A stretch of DNA of 64,000 nt from Pseudomonas fluorescens (GTDB taxonomy: Bacteria > Pseudomonadota > Gammaproteobacteria > Pseudomonadales > Pseudomonadaceae). This document shows positions 56,266 through 64,000 of this stretch, one piece after another. The stretch is from NCBI RefSeq assembly GCF_900636825.1, contig NZ_LR134318.1:3691501-3755500 (forward strand), in the 5' to 3' direction. Position 1 is the stretch's first letter. Each line of letters opens with the position of its first letter. Made by a program: the position numbers and the translations under genes. Below the pieces are notes generated by a model. It searched no databases, was not told the origin of the DNA, and worked only from the letters and a program-made list of their open reading frames with translations.

Positions 56266-56772
56266 ATGACTCAAGTCAAACTGACCACCAACCATGGCGA
56301 CATCGTCATTGAACTGAACGCTGACAAGGCGCCGATCACCGTCGCCAACTTCATCGAGTACGTGAAGGCCGGCCACTACGAAAACACTGTTTTCCACCGC
56401 GTCATCGGCAACTTCATGATCCAGGGCGGCGGTTTCGAGCCTGGCATGAAAGAAAAGAAAGACAAGCGTCCAAGCATCCAGAACGAAGCGGACAACGGTC
56501 TCTCCAACGACAAATACACCGTCGCCATGGCCCGCACCATGGAGCCGCACTCGGCTTCGGCACAGTTCTTCATCAACGTTGCCGACAACACTTTCCTCAA
56601 CCACAGCGGCAAGAACACCCAGGGCTGGGGCTACGCGGTTTTCGGCAAAGTGACTGCCGGCACTGACGTTGTCGACAAGATCAAAGGTGTTTCGACCACT
56701 TCCAAGTCCGGCCACCAGGACGTACCAGCAGACGACGTGATCATCGAGAAAGCCGAGATCATCGAAGCGTGA
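56266..56772 (+). CDS. ppiB: PpiB, cytoplasmic peptidyl-prolyl isomerase
   Basis: Cyclophilin without a signal peptide. 168 residues. Active-site segments FHRVIGNFMIQGGGFEPGM, SASAQFFINVADNTFLNHSG and WGYAVFGKV. Starts with ATG 56266. Its stop overlaps lpxH by 4 bp. Confidence 0.97.
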   Translation: MTQVKLTTNHGDIVIELNADKAPITVANFIEYVKAGHYENTVFHRVIGNFMIQGGGFEPGMKEKKDKRPSIQNEADNGLSNDKYTVAMARTMEPHSASAQFFINVADNTFLNHSGKNTQGWGYAVFGKVTAGTDVVDKIKGVSTTSKSGHQDVPADDVIIEKAEIIEA

Positions 56773-57521
56773 TATTGCTGATTTCAGACTTGCATCTGGA
56801 AGAGGAGCGCCCGGACATAACCCGGGCGTTTCTGGATTTGCTCGCCGGACGCGCCCGCTCGGCGAGTGCGTTGTACATTCTCGGCGACTTCTTTGAAGCG
56901 TGGATTGGCGACGACGCCATGACGCCCTTCCAGCGTTCCATCTGCCAGGCCCTGCGCGATTTGAGCGACAGCGGCACGGCGATTTTTCTGATGCACGGCA
57001 ATCGCGACTTCATGCTCGGCAAGGCCTTTTGCAAACAGGCCGGCTGTACGCTGTTGAAAGACCCGAGTGTCGTGCAGTTTTACGGCGAGCCGGTGCTGTT
57101 GATGCACGGCGACAGCCTGTGCACTCGTGACGTCGGCTATATGAAGCTGCGCCGCTATCTGCGCAACCCCATCACCCTGTTCATCCTCCGCAATCTGCCG
57201 CTGAGCAGCCGCCATAAATTGGCGCGCAAGCTGCGCAGCGAAAGCAAGGCCCAGACGCGGATGAAGGCCAATGACATTGTGGATGTCACGCCGGAAGAAG
57301 TTCCACGGCTGATGCAGGCCTTTGGCGTGAAGACCCTGATCCACGGGCACACCCATCGCCCGGCGATTCACAAACTGCAGCTCGGCGATGAAGCGGCGAA
57401 GCGGATTGTGCTGGGGGATTGGGATCGTCAGGGCTGGGCGTTGCAGGTGGATGAGTGCGGCTATGCGCTGGCCCCGTTCGACTTCGCCCCGCCGCCAGCC
57501 CTGCCCGCCCCCACGATTTGA
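56769..57521 (+). CDS. lpxH: LpxH, UDP-2,3-diacylglucosamine pyrophosphatase
   Basis: Fourth step of lipid A synthesis: makes lipid X. 250 residues. Metal-binding calcineurin-like blocks: SDLHLEEERPD (Asp7, His9), GDFFEAWIGDD, MHGNRDF, MHGDSLCTRD and HGHTHRP. Starts with GTG inside the ppiB stop. A REPIN follows immediately. Confidence 0.96.
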   Translation: MILLISDLHLEEERPDITRAFLDLLAGRARSASALYILGDFFEAWIGDDAMTPFQRSICQALRDLSDSGTAIFLMHGNRDFMLGKAFCKQAGCTLLKDPSVVQFYGEPVLLMHGDSLCTRDVGYMKLRRYLRNPITLFILRNLPLSSRHKLARKLRSESKAQTRMKANDIVDVTPEEVPRLMQAFGVKTLIHGHTHRPAIHKLQLGDEAAKRIVLGDWDRQGWALQVDECGYALAPFDFAPPPALPAPTI

Positions 57522-57527
57522 AGCGAA

Positions 57528-57638
57528 GATCAAAAGATCGCAGCCTGCGGCAGCTCCTACATTGGAATGCATTCTCCTGTAGGAGCTGCCGAAGGCTGCG
57601 ATCTTTTGATCGTTCCCACGCTCTGCCTGGGAACGATC
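57528..57638. repeat. REPIN fused to a second palindrome
   Basis: GATCAAAAGATCGCAGCCTG... at 57528-57561 with near-perfect reverse complement at about 57579-57611 (one CGCAGG/CGAAGG difference). Its last GATC begins a second palindrome, GATCGTTCCCACGC / CTGGGAACGATC, ending at 57638. It separates the convergent lpxH and MFS genes and may act as terminator for both. Confidence 0.92.
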
Positions 57639-57647
57639 CTGCCTGAC

Positions 57648-59177
57648 TCAGTGACCGCTGGCAGCCGGCCCGGCCTTGGCGGCAAACGGCGGTTTCGCCA
57701 GCCATACAATCAAAATCAGCCCCATGAATCCCCACCCAAGCAACGTGAAGTAATCCACGGTCGAGAGCATGTACGCCTGACTGGTCAGCATCTGATCCAT
57801 CTGCGCGTACGCCGACTGGCTCGCCCCGCCTAACGCATGCAAAGTCTGCCGCGTCGCTGGCTCGAAGGTGCTGATGCTCTCGCTCATGTAGGCATGATGC
57901 TGATCAGCCCGGCGAATCCAGATCCACGTGGTCAGCGATGCCGCAAAGCTGCCGCCCAACGTACGCAGAAACGTCGCCAGGCCCGCGCCGTCGGCAATCT
58001 GGCTCGGCGGCAGGTCCGACATCAGAATGCTCAGGGTCGGCATGAAGAACAGCGCCACGCCAATACCCATGAACAACTGCACCAGCGCGATGTGCTGGAA
58101 ATCCACTTCGTTGGTGAATTCGGCACGCATGAAGCAGCTCAGGCCAATCGCCAGAAACGCAATGCCGGCGAGCAGTCGCAAGTCGAATTTGTGCGCGTAT
58201 TTGCCGACAAACGGCGACAGCAGCACCGGCAGAATGCCGATCGGCGCTACCGCCAGACCTGCCCATGTTGCGGTGTAGCCCATTTGCGTCTGCAACCACT
58301 GCGGCAGGATCAGGTTGATGCCGAAGAACCCCGCGTAACCCAACACCAGCACCAATGTGCCGATGCGGAAGTTGCGGTAAGCGAACAGGCGCAGATTCAC
58401 TACCGGATGCTTGTCGGTCATTTCCCAGATCACGAACACCGCCAACGCCACCGCGGAGATCGCCGCGCCGATGATGATGAAGTTCGACTCGAACCAATCC
58501 AGATCATTGCCCTTGTCGAGGATCACCTGCAACGCACCGACACCGATGATCAGCGTGATCAACCCGACGTAATCCATCGGCTGCCGACTGGTTTCCACCG
58601 GGCGCTTGGCCAGCTGCGAACGCACCACCATCACGGCAAAAATGCCGATCGGTACGTTGATGAAGAAGATCCACGGCCAGCTATAACTGTCAGTGATCCA
58701 GCCGCCGAGAATCGGCCCGGCAATTGGCGCAACCACCGTGACCATCGCCAGTAACGCCAGCGCCATGCCGCGCTTCGCGGGCGGGTAGACCGCGATCAAC
58801 AGGGTTTGCGTCATCGGGTACAGCGGCCCGGCGACCAGACCTTGCAACACGCGAAAGCCAATCAGCTCCGGCATCGAGGTGGAGATACCGCAGAGAAACG
58901 AGGCCAGCACGAACAGGATGGTGGCCCAGAGAAACAGCTTCACCTCGCCGAAACGGCGACTGAGCCAACCGGTCAGCGGCAGCGCAATCGCGTTGCTCAC
59001 GGCGAACGAAGTGATCACCCACGTGCCCTGCTCCGAACTCACCCCGAGGTTGCCGGAAATCGTCGGCAGCGCCACGTTGGCGATGGTCGTGTCGAGCACT
59101 TGCATGAACGTCGCCAGCGACAGACCAATGGTGCTGAGCAACAGGCTGGGCGGCGTGAAAGAAGCGTTATTGCTCAT
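57648..59177 (-). CDS. EmrB-type MFS multidrug exporter (DHA2 family)
   Basis: 509 residues, 14 predicted membrane helices. Motif D2-like LATFMQVLDTTIANVALPTI in helix 1, motif A RRFGEVKLFL, motif C AIAGPILGGWITD. ATG 59175-59177 (MSNNASFTPPSLLL); an upstream extension would run into a repeat. Works with the adaptor encoded at 59317 and the outer-membrane protein at 60535 to pump drugs directly out of the cell. Controlled by the MarR gene at the head of the cluster. Confidence 0.92.
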   Translation of the reverse strand: MSNNASFTPPSLLLSTIGLSLATFMQVLDTTIANVALPTISGNLGVSSEQGTWVITSFAVSNAIALPLTGWLSRRFGEVKLFLWATILFVLASFLCGISTSMPELIGFRVLQGLVAGPLYPMTQTLLIAVYPPAKRGMALALLAMVTVVAPIAGPILGGWITDSYSWPWIFFINVPIGIFAVMVVRSQLAKRPVETSRQPMDYVGLITLIIGVGALQVILDKGNDLDWFESNFIIIGAAISAVALAVFVIWEMTDKHPVVNLRLFAYRNFRIGTLVLVLGYAGFFGINLILPQWLQTQMGYTATWAGLAVAPIGILPVLLSPFVGKYAHKFDLRLLAGIAFLAIGLSCFMRAEFTNEVDFQHIALVQLFMGIGVALFFMPTLSILMSDLPPSQIADGAGLATFLRTLGGSFAASLTTWIWIRRADQHHAYMSESISTFEPATRQTLHALGGASQSAYAQMDQMLTSQAYMLSTVDYFTLLGWGFMGLILIVWLAKPPFAAKAGPAASGH

Positions 59178-59210
59178 TGTGGATCCTATGAAACTTAAAG
59201 GACACCGCAC

Positions 59211-59306
59211 CCCTGTAGGAGTGAGCCTGCTCGCGATAGCGGTGTAACAGTCGACATCATCGGTGACTGACAAACCGCTATCGCGAGCAGGCTCACTCCT
59301 ACAGGG
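59211..59306. repeat. REPIN between emrB-like and emrA-like genes
   Basis: CCCTGTAGGAGTGAGCCTGC... at 59211-59242 and its exact reverse complement at 59275-59306. A third REP class (GAGTGAGCCTGCTCGCGATA). It lies inside an operon, unlike most others here. Confidence 0.94.
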
Positions 59307-59316
59307 TCCGTGCGGA

Positions 59317-60519
59317 TCAGCGCTGTGCGGTCTTGCTCGCCGCTGCGCTGTTGTCGTGGATCAGCTGCGCAATCATCGCGTCCGCTTCGGCCAGTTGGCG
59401 GTCGTAAACGCTGGTGCTGAACGAAGCCTTTTGCGGCGGTTGCTGGGCCAGCACCGGGCCGCTCTGGTCGTGAAGATTCACTTCGACATTGGTCGACAGA
59501 CCGACGCGCAATGGATGCTTGGCCAGTTCTTCGGCATTGATGTGGATACGCACCGGCACCCGCTGGACGATCTTGATCCAGTTACCGGTGGCGTTCTGCG
59601 CAGGCAATAGAGCAAACGCGCTGCCGGTACCGGCACCGAGGCTGTCGACGGTGCCGCTGTATTTCACGTCGCTGCCGTAAATATCGGCTTCGATATCCAC
59701 CGGCTGGCCGATGCGCATGTCTCGCAGCTGGGTTTCCTTGAAATTCGCATCGATCCACAACTGATCCAGCGGAATCACCGCCATCAGCGCGGTGCCCGGC
59801 TGCACGCGTTGACCGAGTTGCACGGTGCGCTTGGCGACATAACCGGTGACCGGCGCGATCAAGGTGCTGCGGGCATTGGTCAGGTAGGCCTGACGCAGAT
59901 CGGCGGCCGCCGACATCACGTCCGGGTGCGACGAGACCACAGTGTCGTCGACCAGCGCGCTGGTGGTTTTCAGTTGCTGTTTGGCGTTGGCCAAGGCGTT
60001 TTGCGCCGAGGTCAGATCGTCGCGGGCGTGGGACAGTTCTTCCTGGGAAATCGCCCCGCCCTGGGCCAGATTTTTCCGCCGGTTGTAATTGTCCTGCGCT
60101 TTCTGCACTTCGGCTTGCTGCGCGTTGACCTGGGCTTTCATGCCGTCGACGTTGCTGTACAGACCGCGTACTTGGCGCACGGTGCGCGCCAGTTTGGCCT
60201 TGGCGCTTTGCAGGCCGACTTCGGCATCGTTGGGGTCGAAGTTGATCAAAATCTGGCCTTCATGCACCAGATCACCATCGTCGGCGCCGATGCTGACCAC
60301 CGTGCCGGTCACCAGCGGGGTGATTTCCACCACGTTGCCGTTGACGTAGGCATCGTCGGTGCTTTCGTTGAAGCGGCCGATGAATTCGTGATACGCCCAG
60401 ACGCCGGCAATGGCGAGCAGAACGACGACGGCAAGCCCCAGCAGCAGCACTTTGCGTTTGCGCGGGTTGCCGGTGTCTGGTGTGTTGTCTTGAGCTTGTT
60501 TGTTTTCGGCAGTGGCCAT
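59317..60519 (-). CDS. EmrA-type periplasmic adaptor (HlyD family)
   Basis: 400 residues. Cytoplasmic tail, one membrane helix at about 24-44 (LLLGLAVVVLLAIAGVWAY), then STDDAYVNGNVVEITPLVTG, the typical lipoyl start of EmrA. A long alpha-helical hairpin (about 100-200) and C-terminal barrel follow. Links the MFS pump to the outer-membrane channel. A 139-bp gap with a REPIN separates it from the pump gene. Confidence 0.93.
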   Translation of the reverse strand: MATAENKQAQDNTPDTGNPRKRKVLLLGLAVVVLLAIAGVWAYHEFIGRFNESTDDAYVNGNVVEITPLVTGTVVSIGADDGDLVHEGQILINFDPNDAEVGLQSAKAKLARTVRQVRGLYSNVDGMKAQVNAQQAEVQKAQDNYNRRKNLAQGGAISQEELSHARDDLTSAQNALANAKQQLKTTSALVDDTVVSSHPDVMSAAADLRQAYLTNARSTLIAPVTGYVAKRTVQLGQRVQPGTALMAVIPLDQLWIDANFKETQLRDMRIGQPVDIEADIYGSDVKYSGTVDSLGAGTGSAFALLPAQNATGNWIKIVQRVPVRIHINAEELAKHPLRVGLSTNVEVNLHDQSGPVLAQQPPQKASFSTSVYDRQLAEADAMIAQLIHDNSAAASKTAQR

Positions 60520-60534
60520 GACAAATACCTTGAA

Positions 60535-62004
60535 TTAGTTGTGCGACGTGGCTGGGGTGGCGTTGGCTGCGGTCAGGGTTTCGCCCTGAAAGCCGCCGCC
60601 CAGCGCTTGCATCAGTTGAATCGACAGGTCGATCTGCTCGGCGTTGAGGCTTGCCAGCTGACGCTGGGCCTGGAGCAATTGCTGCTCGATGCTGAGCACG
60701 TCCAGGTAGTTGCCGATGCCGGAACCGTAACGCTGGACGACGGTGTTGTAAGAATCCTGAGCGATGTCGGTGGCGTGTTGCTGTGCGCCGATCTGCCGGC
60801 CGATATCACGCAGCTGGTTGATCGTATCGCCGACATCGCCCAGCGCCTTCACCAGGCTCTTGTTGTACTGCGCCACCGCCAGATCGTAATCGGCGTCGCG
60901 CGCATCGAGGTTGGCGCGCAGACGCCCGCCGTCGAAGATCGGCAGAGACACGGTCGGAGCAATGTTGAAGAAACGACTGGCCGAACCGAACATCGCATCG
61001 CCCAACAGCGACTCGGCGCCGGCCGAGGCCGACAGGTTGAGGTTGGGATAGAAACGGGTTTTCGCCGAGTCGATGTCCTTGCTCGCCGCTTCGACGCGCC
61101 AACGGGCGGCGACCAGATCCGGGCGCCGGCCGAGCAGTTCCGCCGGCAACACCGATGGCACCGCGACGGCGCTGGCTTGCAGCACTTTCGGCCGGGCGAT
61201 TTCGTTGCCACGATCCGGGCCTTTGCCAAGTAATACGGCCAAGGCGATCTTCGCGCTGTTCAGGCGTTTTTCCGCGTCGATCAGACTGGCCTCGGAACTC
61301 GCTTCCAGGCTTTGCGTTTGTTGAAACTGGTACTGGCTGTCAATACCCGAACTCAAGCGGCGCTGGCTCAAGTCGAGCATTTGTCTGGTGCGCTTGAGGT
61401 CTTCGCTGGCCAGGTCGTAGACGATGTGCGCCTGACCGAGATCGCTGTAGGCGCGAGCGACATCAGCCGCCAACGTCAATTGCGCGGCCTGCCGATCGAC
61501 TTCAGCGGCACGTGCTTCGCCGAGTGCGGCTTCCCAGGCGTCGCGCTGGCCGCCCCACAAGTCGAAGTTGTAATTGAAGCCGGCGCTGATATTGCGCACC
61601 GTCGAGTAAGCACCGCCCTGCCCCAGCGGATCCTGATCGCGGGCCAGACGCGAACGGCTGATGCCGGCGCTGGCGTCGAGGGTCGGATAACGCTCGGCAT
61701 CGGCGGCATACGCGGCGGCGCTGGCCTGATGGGCACGGGCTGCAGCGATTTGCATGTCGGGGCTGTCGCGCAGGGCTTCGCGGATCAGCCCGTCGAGTTG
61801 CGGATCGCCAAGACTGGTCCACCAATCGCTCTTCGGCCACGCCGCTGGCGACAGGCTGACGCCAGTCAAAGACTGCGCTGTCTTGAGGCTCTTCGCATCG
61901 AGGCGTTGGCCTTCGGTGTCGAGGCCGCTGTAGTTGGCGCAACCGGCGAGGATCATCGCCGACAGCAGCAGCGTCAGGCTGCTGCGCAAGGTTCTACCGC
62001 TCAT
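60535..62004 (-). CDS. Outer-membrane efflux lipoprotein (NodT/OprM family)
   Basis: 489 residues with a lipoprotein signal; the lipobox is ILAGC, Cys22. The TolC/OprM fold repeats are visible, e.g. LRDSPDMQIAAARAHQASAA and the second copy with LGRRPDLVAARWRVEAA. The ATG at 62002-62004 was chosen because AGGTGA precedes it by five bases; this ATG lies inside the marR stop region, so the two genes overlap by 11 bp. Confidence 0.93.
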   Translation of the reverse strand: MSGRTLRSSLTLLLSAMILAGCANYSGLDTEGQRLDAKSLKTAQSLTGVSLSPAAWPKSDWWTSLGDPQLDGLIREALRDSPDMQIAAARAHQASAAAYAADAERYPTLDASAGISRSRLARDQDPLGQGGAYSTVRNISAGFNYNFDLWGGQRDAWEAALGEARAAEVDRQAAQLTLAADVARAYSDLGQAHIVYDLASEDLKRTRQMLDLSQRRLSSGIDSQYQFQQTQSLEASSEASLIDAEKRLNSAKIALAVLLGKGPDRGNEIARPKVLQASAVAVPSVLPAELLGRRPDLVAARWRVEAASKDIDSAKTRFYPNLNLSASAGAESLLGDAMFGSASRFFNIAPTVSLPIFDGGRLRANLDARDADYDLAVAQYNKSLVKALGDVGDTINQLRDIGRQIGAQQHATDIAQDSYNTVVQRYGSGIGNYLDVLSIEQQLLQAQRQLASLNAEQIDLSIQLMQALGGGFQGETLTAANATPATSHN

Positions 62005-62476
62005 TGTGTTCACCTAAGCGCTGGACGGTGATCGGGTCACCGGCGGCCAGCAGGATTTTCTTCAGGATATATTCGAGGGTTTTCAGCTCTTCGCGGGAAA
62101 TGGCGCCGGCCAGTTCATTCATCGCGTCGGCGCCGATGTGTGGCAGGCGATCAGCCAGTTGCTGGCCCTGCTCGGTCAGCTTCAGCTGCACCTGCCGGCG
62201 GTCGCCTTCGCTGCGCTGGCGGATCAGGAAACCTTTCTGTTCCAGACGATCGAGCATGCGCGTCATCGAACCGCTGTCCAGCGACAGATGCCGGCACAGC
62301 TCGGCCGGCGTGTCGACGCCGAACTGGGCCATGATGATCAACACCTTGAACTGCGCGGCGGTGATGCCGTGAGGTTCCATATGCGTGTCGATGATCCGGT
62401 CCTTGAGCAACGCGGCACGGCCAAGCAGCAGCCCGAGATGGCAATGTTTAAATTCGTCGGGGGTGAAATGCTTCAT
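61994..62476 (-). CDS. MarR-family repressor of the efflux operon
   Basis: 160 residues. Winged-helix core: ITAAQFKVLIIMAQFGVDTP, recognition helix DSGSMTRMLDRLEQKGFLIR, wing RSEGDRRQVQLKLTEQGQQL. First gene of a four-gene efflux operon and expected to bind the palindromes at 62491 and 62524 and to release in the presence of the exported drugs. Confidence 0.93.
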   Translation of the reverse strand: MKHFTPDEFKHCHLGLLLGRAALLKDRIIDTHMEPHGITAAQFKVLIIMAQFGVDTPAELCRHLSLDSGSMTRMLDRLEQKGFLIRQRSEGDRRQVQLKLTEQGQQLADRLPHIGADAMNELAGAISREELKTLEYILKKILLAAGDPITVQRLGEHNER

Positions 62477-62490
62477 GTGCTCACCTAATA

Positions 62491-62546
62491 ACTGCCTAGG
62501 CAGTGAATGTATGTCGAGATGTTACTGCTTAGGCAGCGAATGTCAA
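62491..62546 (-). promoter_or_regulatory. marR promoter with two operator palindromes
   Basis: The perfect palindrome ACTGCCTAGGCAGT (62491-62504) and a near-copy ACTGCTTAGGCAGC (62524-62537) start 33 bp apart, three helical turns. On the minus strand TTGACA (62541-62546) and TAACAT (62519-62524) are 16 bp apart, so the second palindrome fills the spacer of the promoter and the first covers the transcription start region. This is a typical repressor layout. Confidence 0.8.
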
Positions 62547-62615
62547 CGCAATAGTTAGGTTGCTTTGTAATTAGTTGACCAGTGGAGTTGGTTTTACGGT
62601 GCCCGCGCGGACGCC

Positions 62616-62710
62616 ATCGCCAGCAGGGCTGGCTCCCACAGGGGATCTGCGGCGAACACAACATGTGTGTAAGTCACAGATCCAAGGTGGGAGCCAGCCC
62701 TGCTGGCGAT
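62616..62710. repeat. REPIN between the marR promoter and tamB
   Basis: ATCGCCAGCAGGGCTGGCTC... at 62616-62639 with exact reverse complement at 62687-62710. This is the GTGGGAGCCAGCCCTGCTGG class. Confidence 0.94.
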
Positions 62711-62743
62711 AGCAACGACTCGGTTTAAAGGAGGAAGCGCGCT

Positions 62744-64000
62744 CTAGAAATCCCGCTTGTAGAAAATATCCAGCGAACTCGCCACGCCACTGGCCGCTTC
62801 GACGTAGACCTTCTTGCTCAGCTTGTAGCGCAAGGCGATGGTGCTGGCCGGTTCGAACACGCCGACGCCGTAGCGCAAGCTGAGCTTCTCGGAGATGTTG
62901 CCGCTGGCGACGACGCTGGTGTCGTTGCCGCTGCCCTGGGTGTCGAGCTGGAAATCCTCGATCCCCAAATCCTTGGCCAGACCACCCGTCACGCCGGCAC
63001 TGCCCATCAAGCCCAGACCCAGCGCCGCTTGCGCGAGCATGTTGTTGTCCTCGCCGCTGGTGCTCAACGGACGGCCCAGCACCAGATACGACAGTGCCTG
63101 TTCCTGACTCATGGCTGGCTCGGAGAAGATCTGCGTGGTCGGCTGCTCGGCGCTGCCGCTCAGGCGTATACCGGCGATGACGTCGTCGGTCTGGCGGATC
63201 GCTTCGATGTCCAGATACGGCTGGTCGATGGGCCCGGCGAACAACAGGCGCGCGCGGCGTACGGTCAGGCGCTGGCCATAGGCGCGATAGCGGCCGTCGT
63301 TGAGCCACAGTTCGCCGCGGGTGTCCATGTTGTCGCCGATATGCACCTGCCCCTGCAGATTGGCGGTCAGACCAAACCCGGCAAAACTCAGCTTGTCCTG
63401 GCCAACGATCACGTCGATGTCCATTTTCATCGCGATCGGTGGTTTGCCCTCTTCGGTCTGCGCGCCGACGATGATCGTGTCGTCAGAAACTTTCACGGTC
63501 GATGGCGGCAACTCCCGGACGGTGATTTCGCCTTTCGGCACCAGCACCTTGCCAGCGATCTTCAATTCATCGCCGGCCATGGAAATTTTCAGATCCGGGG
63601 CCATTTCAAGTTTGGCGTAGGGTTCGACACTGACTGGCAATTGCGTGCCCTTAAGCGCCAGATCGACCACCAGCGCCTGCCCCCACGTCACGTTGCCGTT
63701 GAGGCTGCCCTGGCCGCTCTTGCCACTTTTCCAGCCGCCGTCCAGACGCACCGACTCACCGGCGATCAGCGCGGTCAGTTGCAGGTTCTGCATTTCCATC
63801 GGCAGTTCGGCGCCTGAGACTTCGCCGTCACTCAGCTGCACCGTGCCGTTGACCAGCGGCGCGAGCAAGCCGCCGGAAAGCGTGCCGCTGCCGTTGAGGC
63901 GCCCGGTCAGTTTCTCCACCATCGGCACAAACGGCCGCGCCACCGAAAGATCCACCCCGCTAAGCCGAAACGAGCCCGTCAGCGGTTTGTTTTTCGGTAG
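62744..64000 (-). CDS. tamB: TamB, translocation and assembly module subunit (C-terminal part)
   Basis: The frame is open from the window end (64000) to TAG at 62744: 418 codons of the C-terminal region. The DUF490 signature is here: the beta-taco repeats and the ending VYVEAASGVASSLDIFYKRD, with ELWLNDGRYRAYGQRLTVRR upstream. TamB is a long inner-membrane-anchored periplasmic protein that moves phospholipids to the outer membrane and works with TamA. The rest of the gene lies beyond the window. Confidence 0.92.
   Translation of the reverse strand, partial: LPKNKPLTGSFRLSGVDLSVARPFVPMVEKLTGRLNGSGTLSGGLLAPLVNGTVQLSDGEVSGAELPMEMQNLQLTALIAGESVRLDGGWKSGKSGQGSLNGNVTWGQALVVDLALKGTQLPVSVEPYAKLEMAPDLKISMAGDELKIAGKVLVPKGEITVRELPPSTVKVSDDTIIVGAQTEEGKPPIAMKMDIDVIVGQDKLSFAGFGLTANLQGQVHIGDNMDTRGELWLNDGRYRAYGQRLTVRRARLLFAGPIDQPYLDIEAIRQTDDVIAGIRLSGSAEQPTTQIFSEPAMSQEQALSYLVLGRPLSTSGEDNNMLAQAALGLGLMGSAGVTGGLAKDLGIEDFQLDTQGSGNDTSVVASGNISEKLSLRYGVGVFEPASTIALRYKLSKKVYVEAASGVASSLDIFYKRDF

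Overview
The window is chromosomal DNA of a Pseudomonas, most likely of the P. fluorescens group. The evidence is the gene order ftsK-lolA-rarA / aat-bpt-infA / clpA-clpS / cspD / icd-idh / nudJ-mnmA-hflD-purB / aceA / nuoA-N, the fused nuoCD gene, G+C-rich codon use, and dense REP/REPIN palindromes of the TGTAGGAGCTGCCG...GCTGCGATC and GTGGGAGC...GC types. There is no prophage, insertion sequence, CRISPR array, rRNA or tRNA gene that I can support.

Layout. 1-4136 (minus): rarA (cut by the window edge), lolA, ftsK. 4750-6526 (plus): the two N-end-rule aminoacyl transferases aat and bpt, then infA. 6568-7434 is a gene-free stretch built from two ~230-bp inverted repeat copies around a REP and short tandem repeats. 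7476-10160 (minus): clpA and clpS, whose substrates include those tagged by Aat/Bpt. 10385-14739: cspD, then the two divergent isocitrate dehydrogenases icd (dimeric type) and idh (monomeric type). 14906-18653 (plus): nudJ, mnmA, hflD, purB. 18740-20327: a RoxA-type ribosomal oxygenase overlapping a GNAT acetyltransferase. 20618-21379: a small periplasmic protein with secretin-like N domain. 21855-23180: aceA, so the isocitrate branch point (icd, idh, aceA) is contained in 12 kb.

23542-27869 is a four-gene co-directional accessory cassette (amino-acid permease, cupin of the 2,4'-dihydroxyacetophenone dioxygenase family, LysR regulator, class III aminotransferase) whose pathway I cannot name. 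28563-43497 is the complete complex I operon nuoA-B-CD-E-F-G-H-I-J-K-L-M-N. 43812-44466 is a RelE/HigB-like toxin with an overlapping HTH antitoxin.

44582-52712 is the most interesting block: a six-gene ABC importer on the minus strand with the order of the rhizobial glycerol transporter glpSTPQUV, and divergent to it a sigma-54 enhancer-binding activator of the AcoR type. The shared intergenic region has a near-perfect -24/-12 promoter for the transporter, repeated TGAAC motifs, and a REPIN with 47-bp perfect arms in front of the activator gene. The two ATPase subunits have complementary defects (GlpT lacks the LSGGQ signature, GlpS lacks the H-loop histidine), so the predicted heterodimer has one normal and one degenerate ATP site.

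52916-64000: cysS and glnS (minus), ppiB and lpxH (plus, overlapping), then a MarR-controlled tripartite efflux system on the minus strand (marR, outer-membrane lipoprotein, EmrA-type adaptor, EmrB-type MFS pump) with two operator palindromes over the marR promoter, and finally the 3' part of tamB, which runs off the window.
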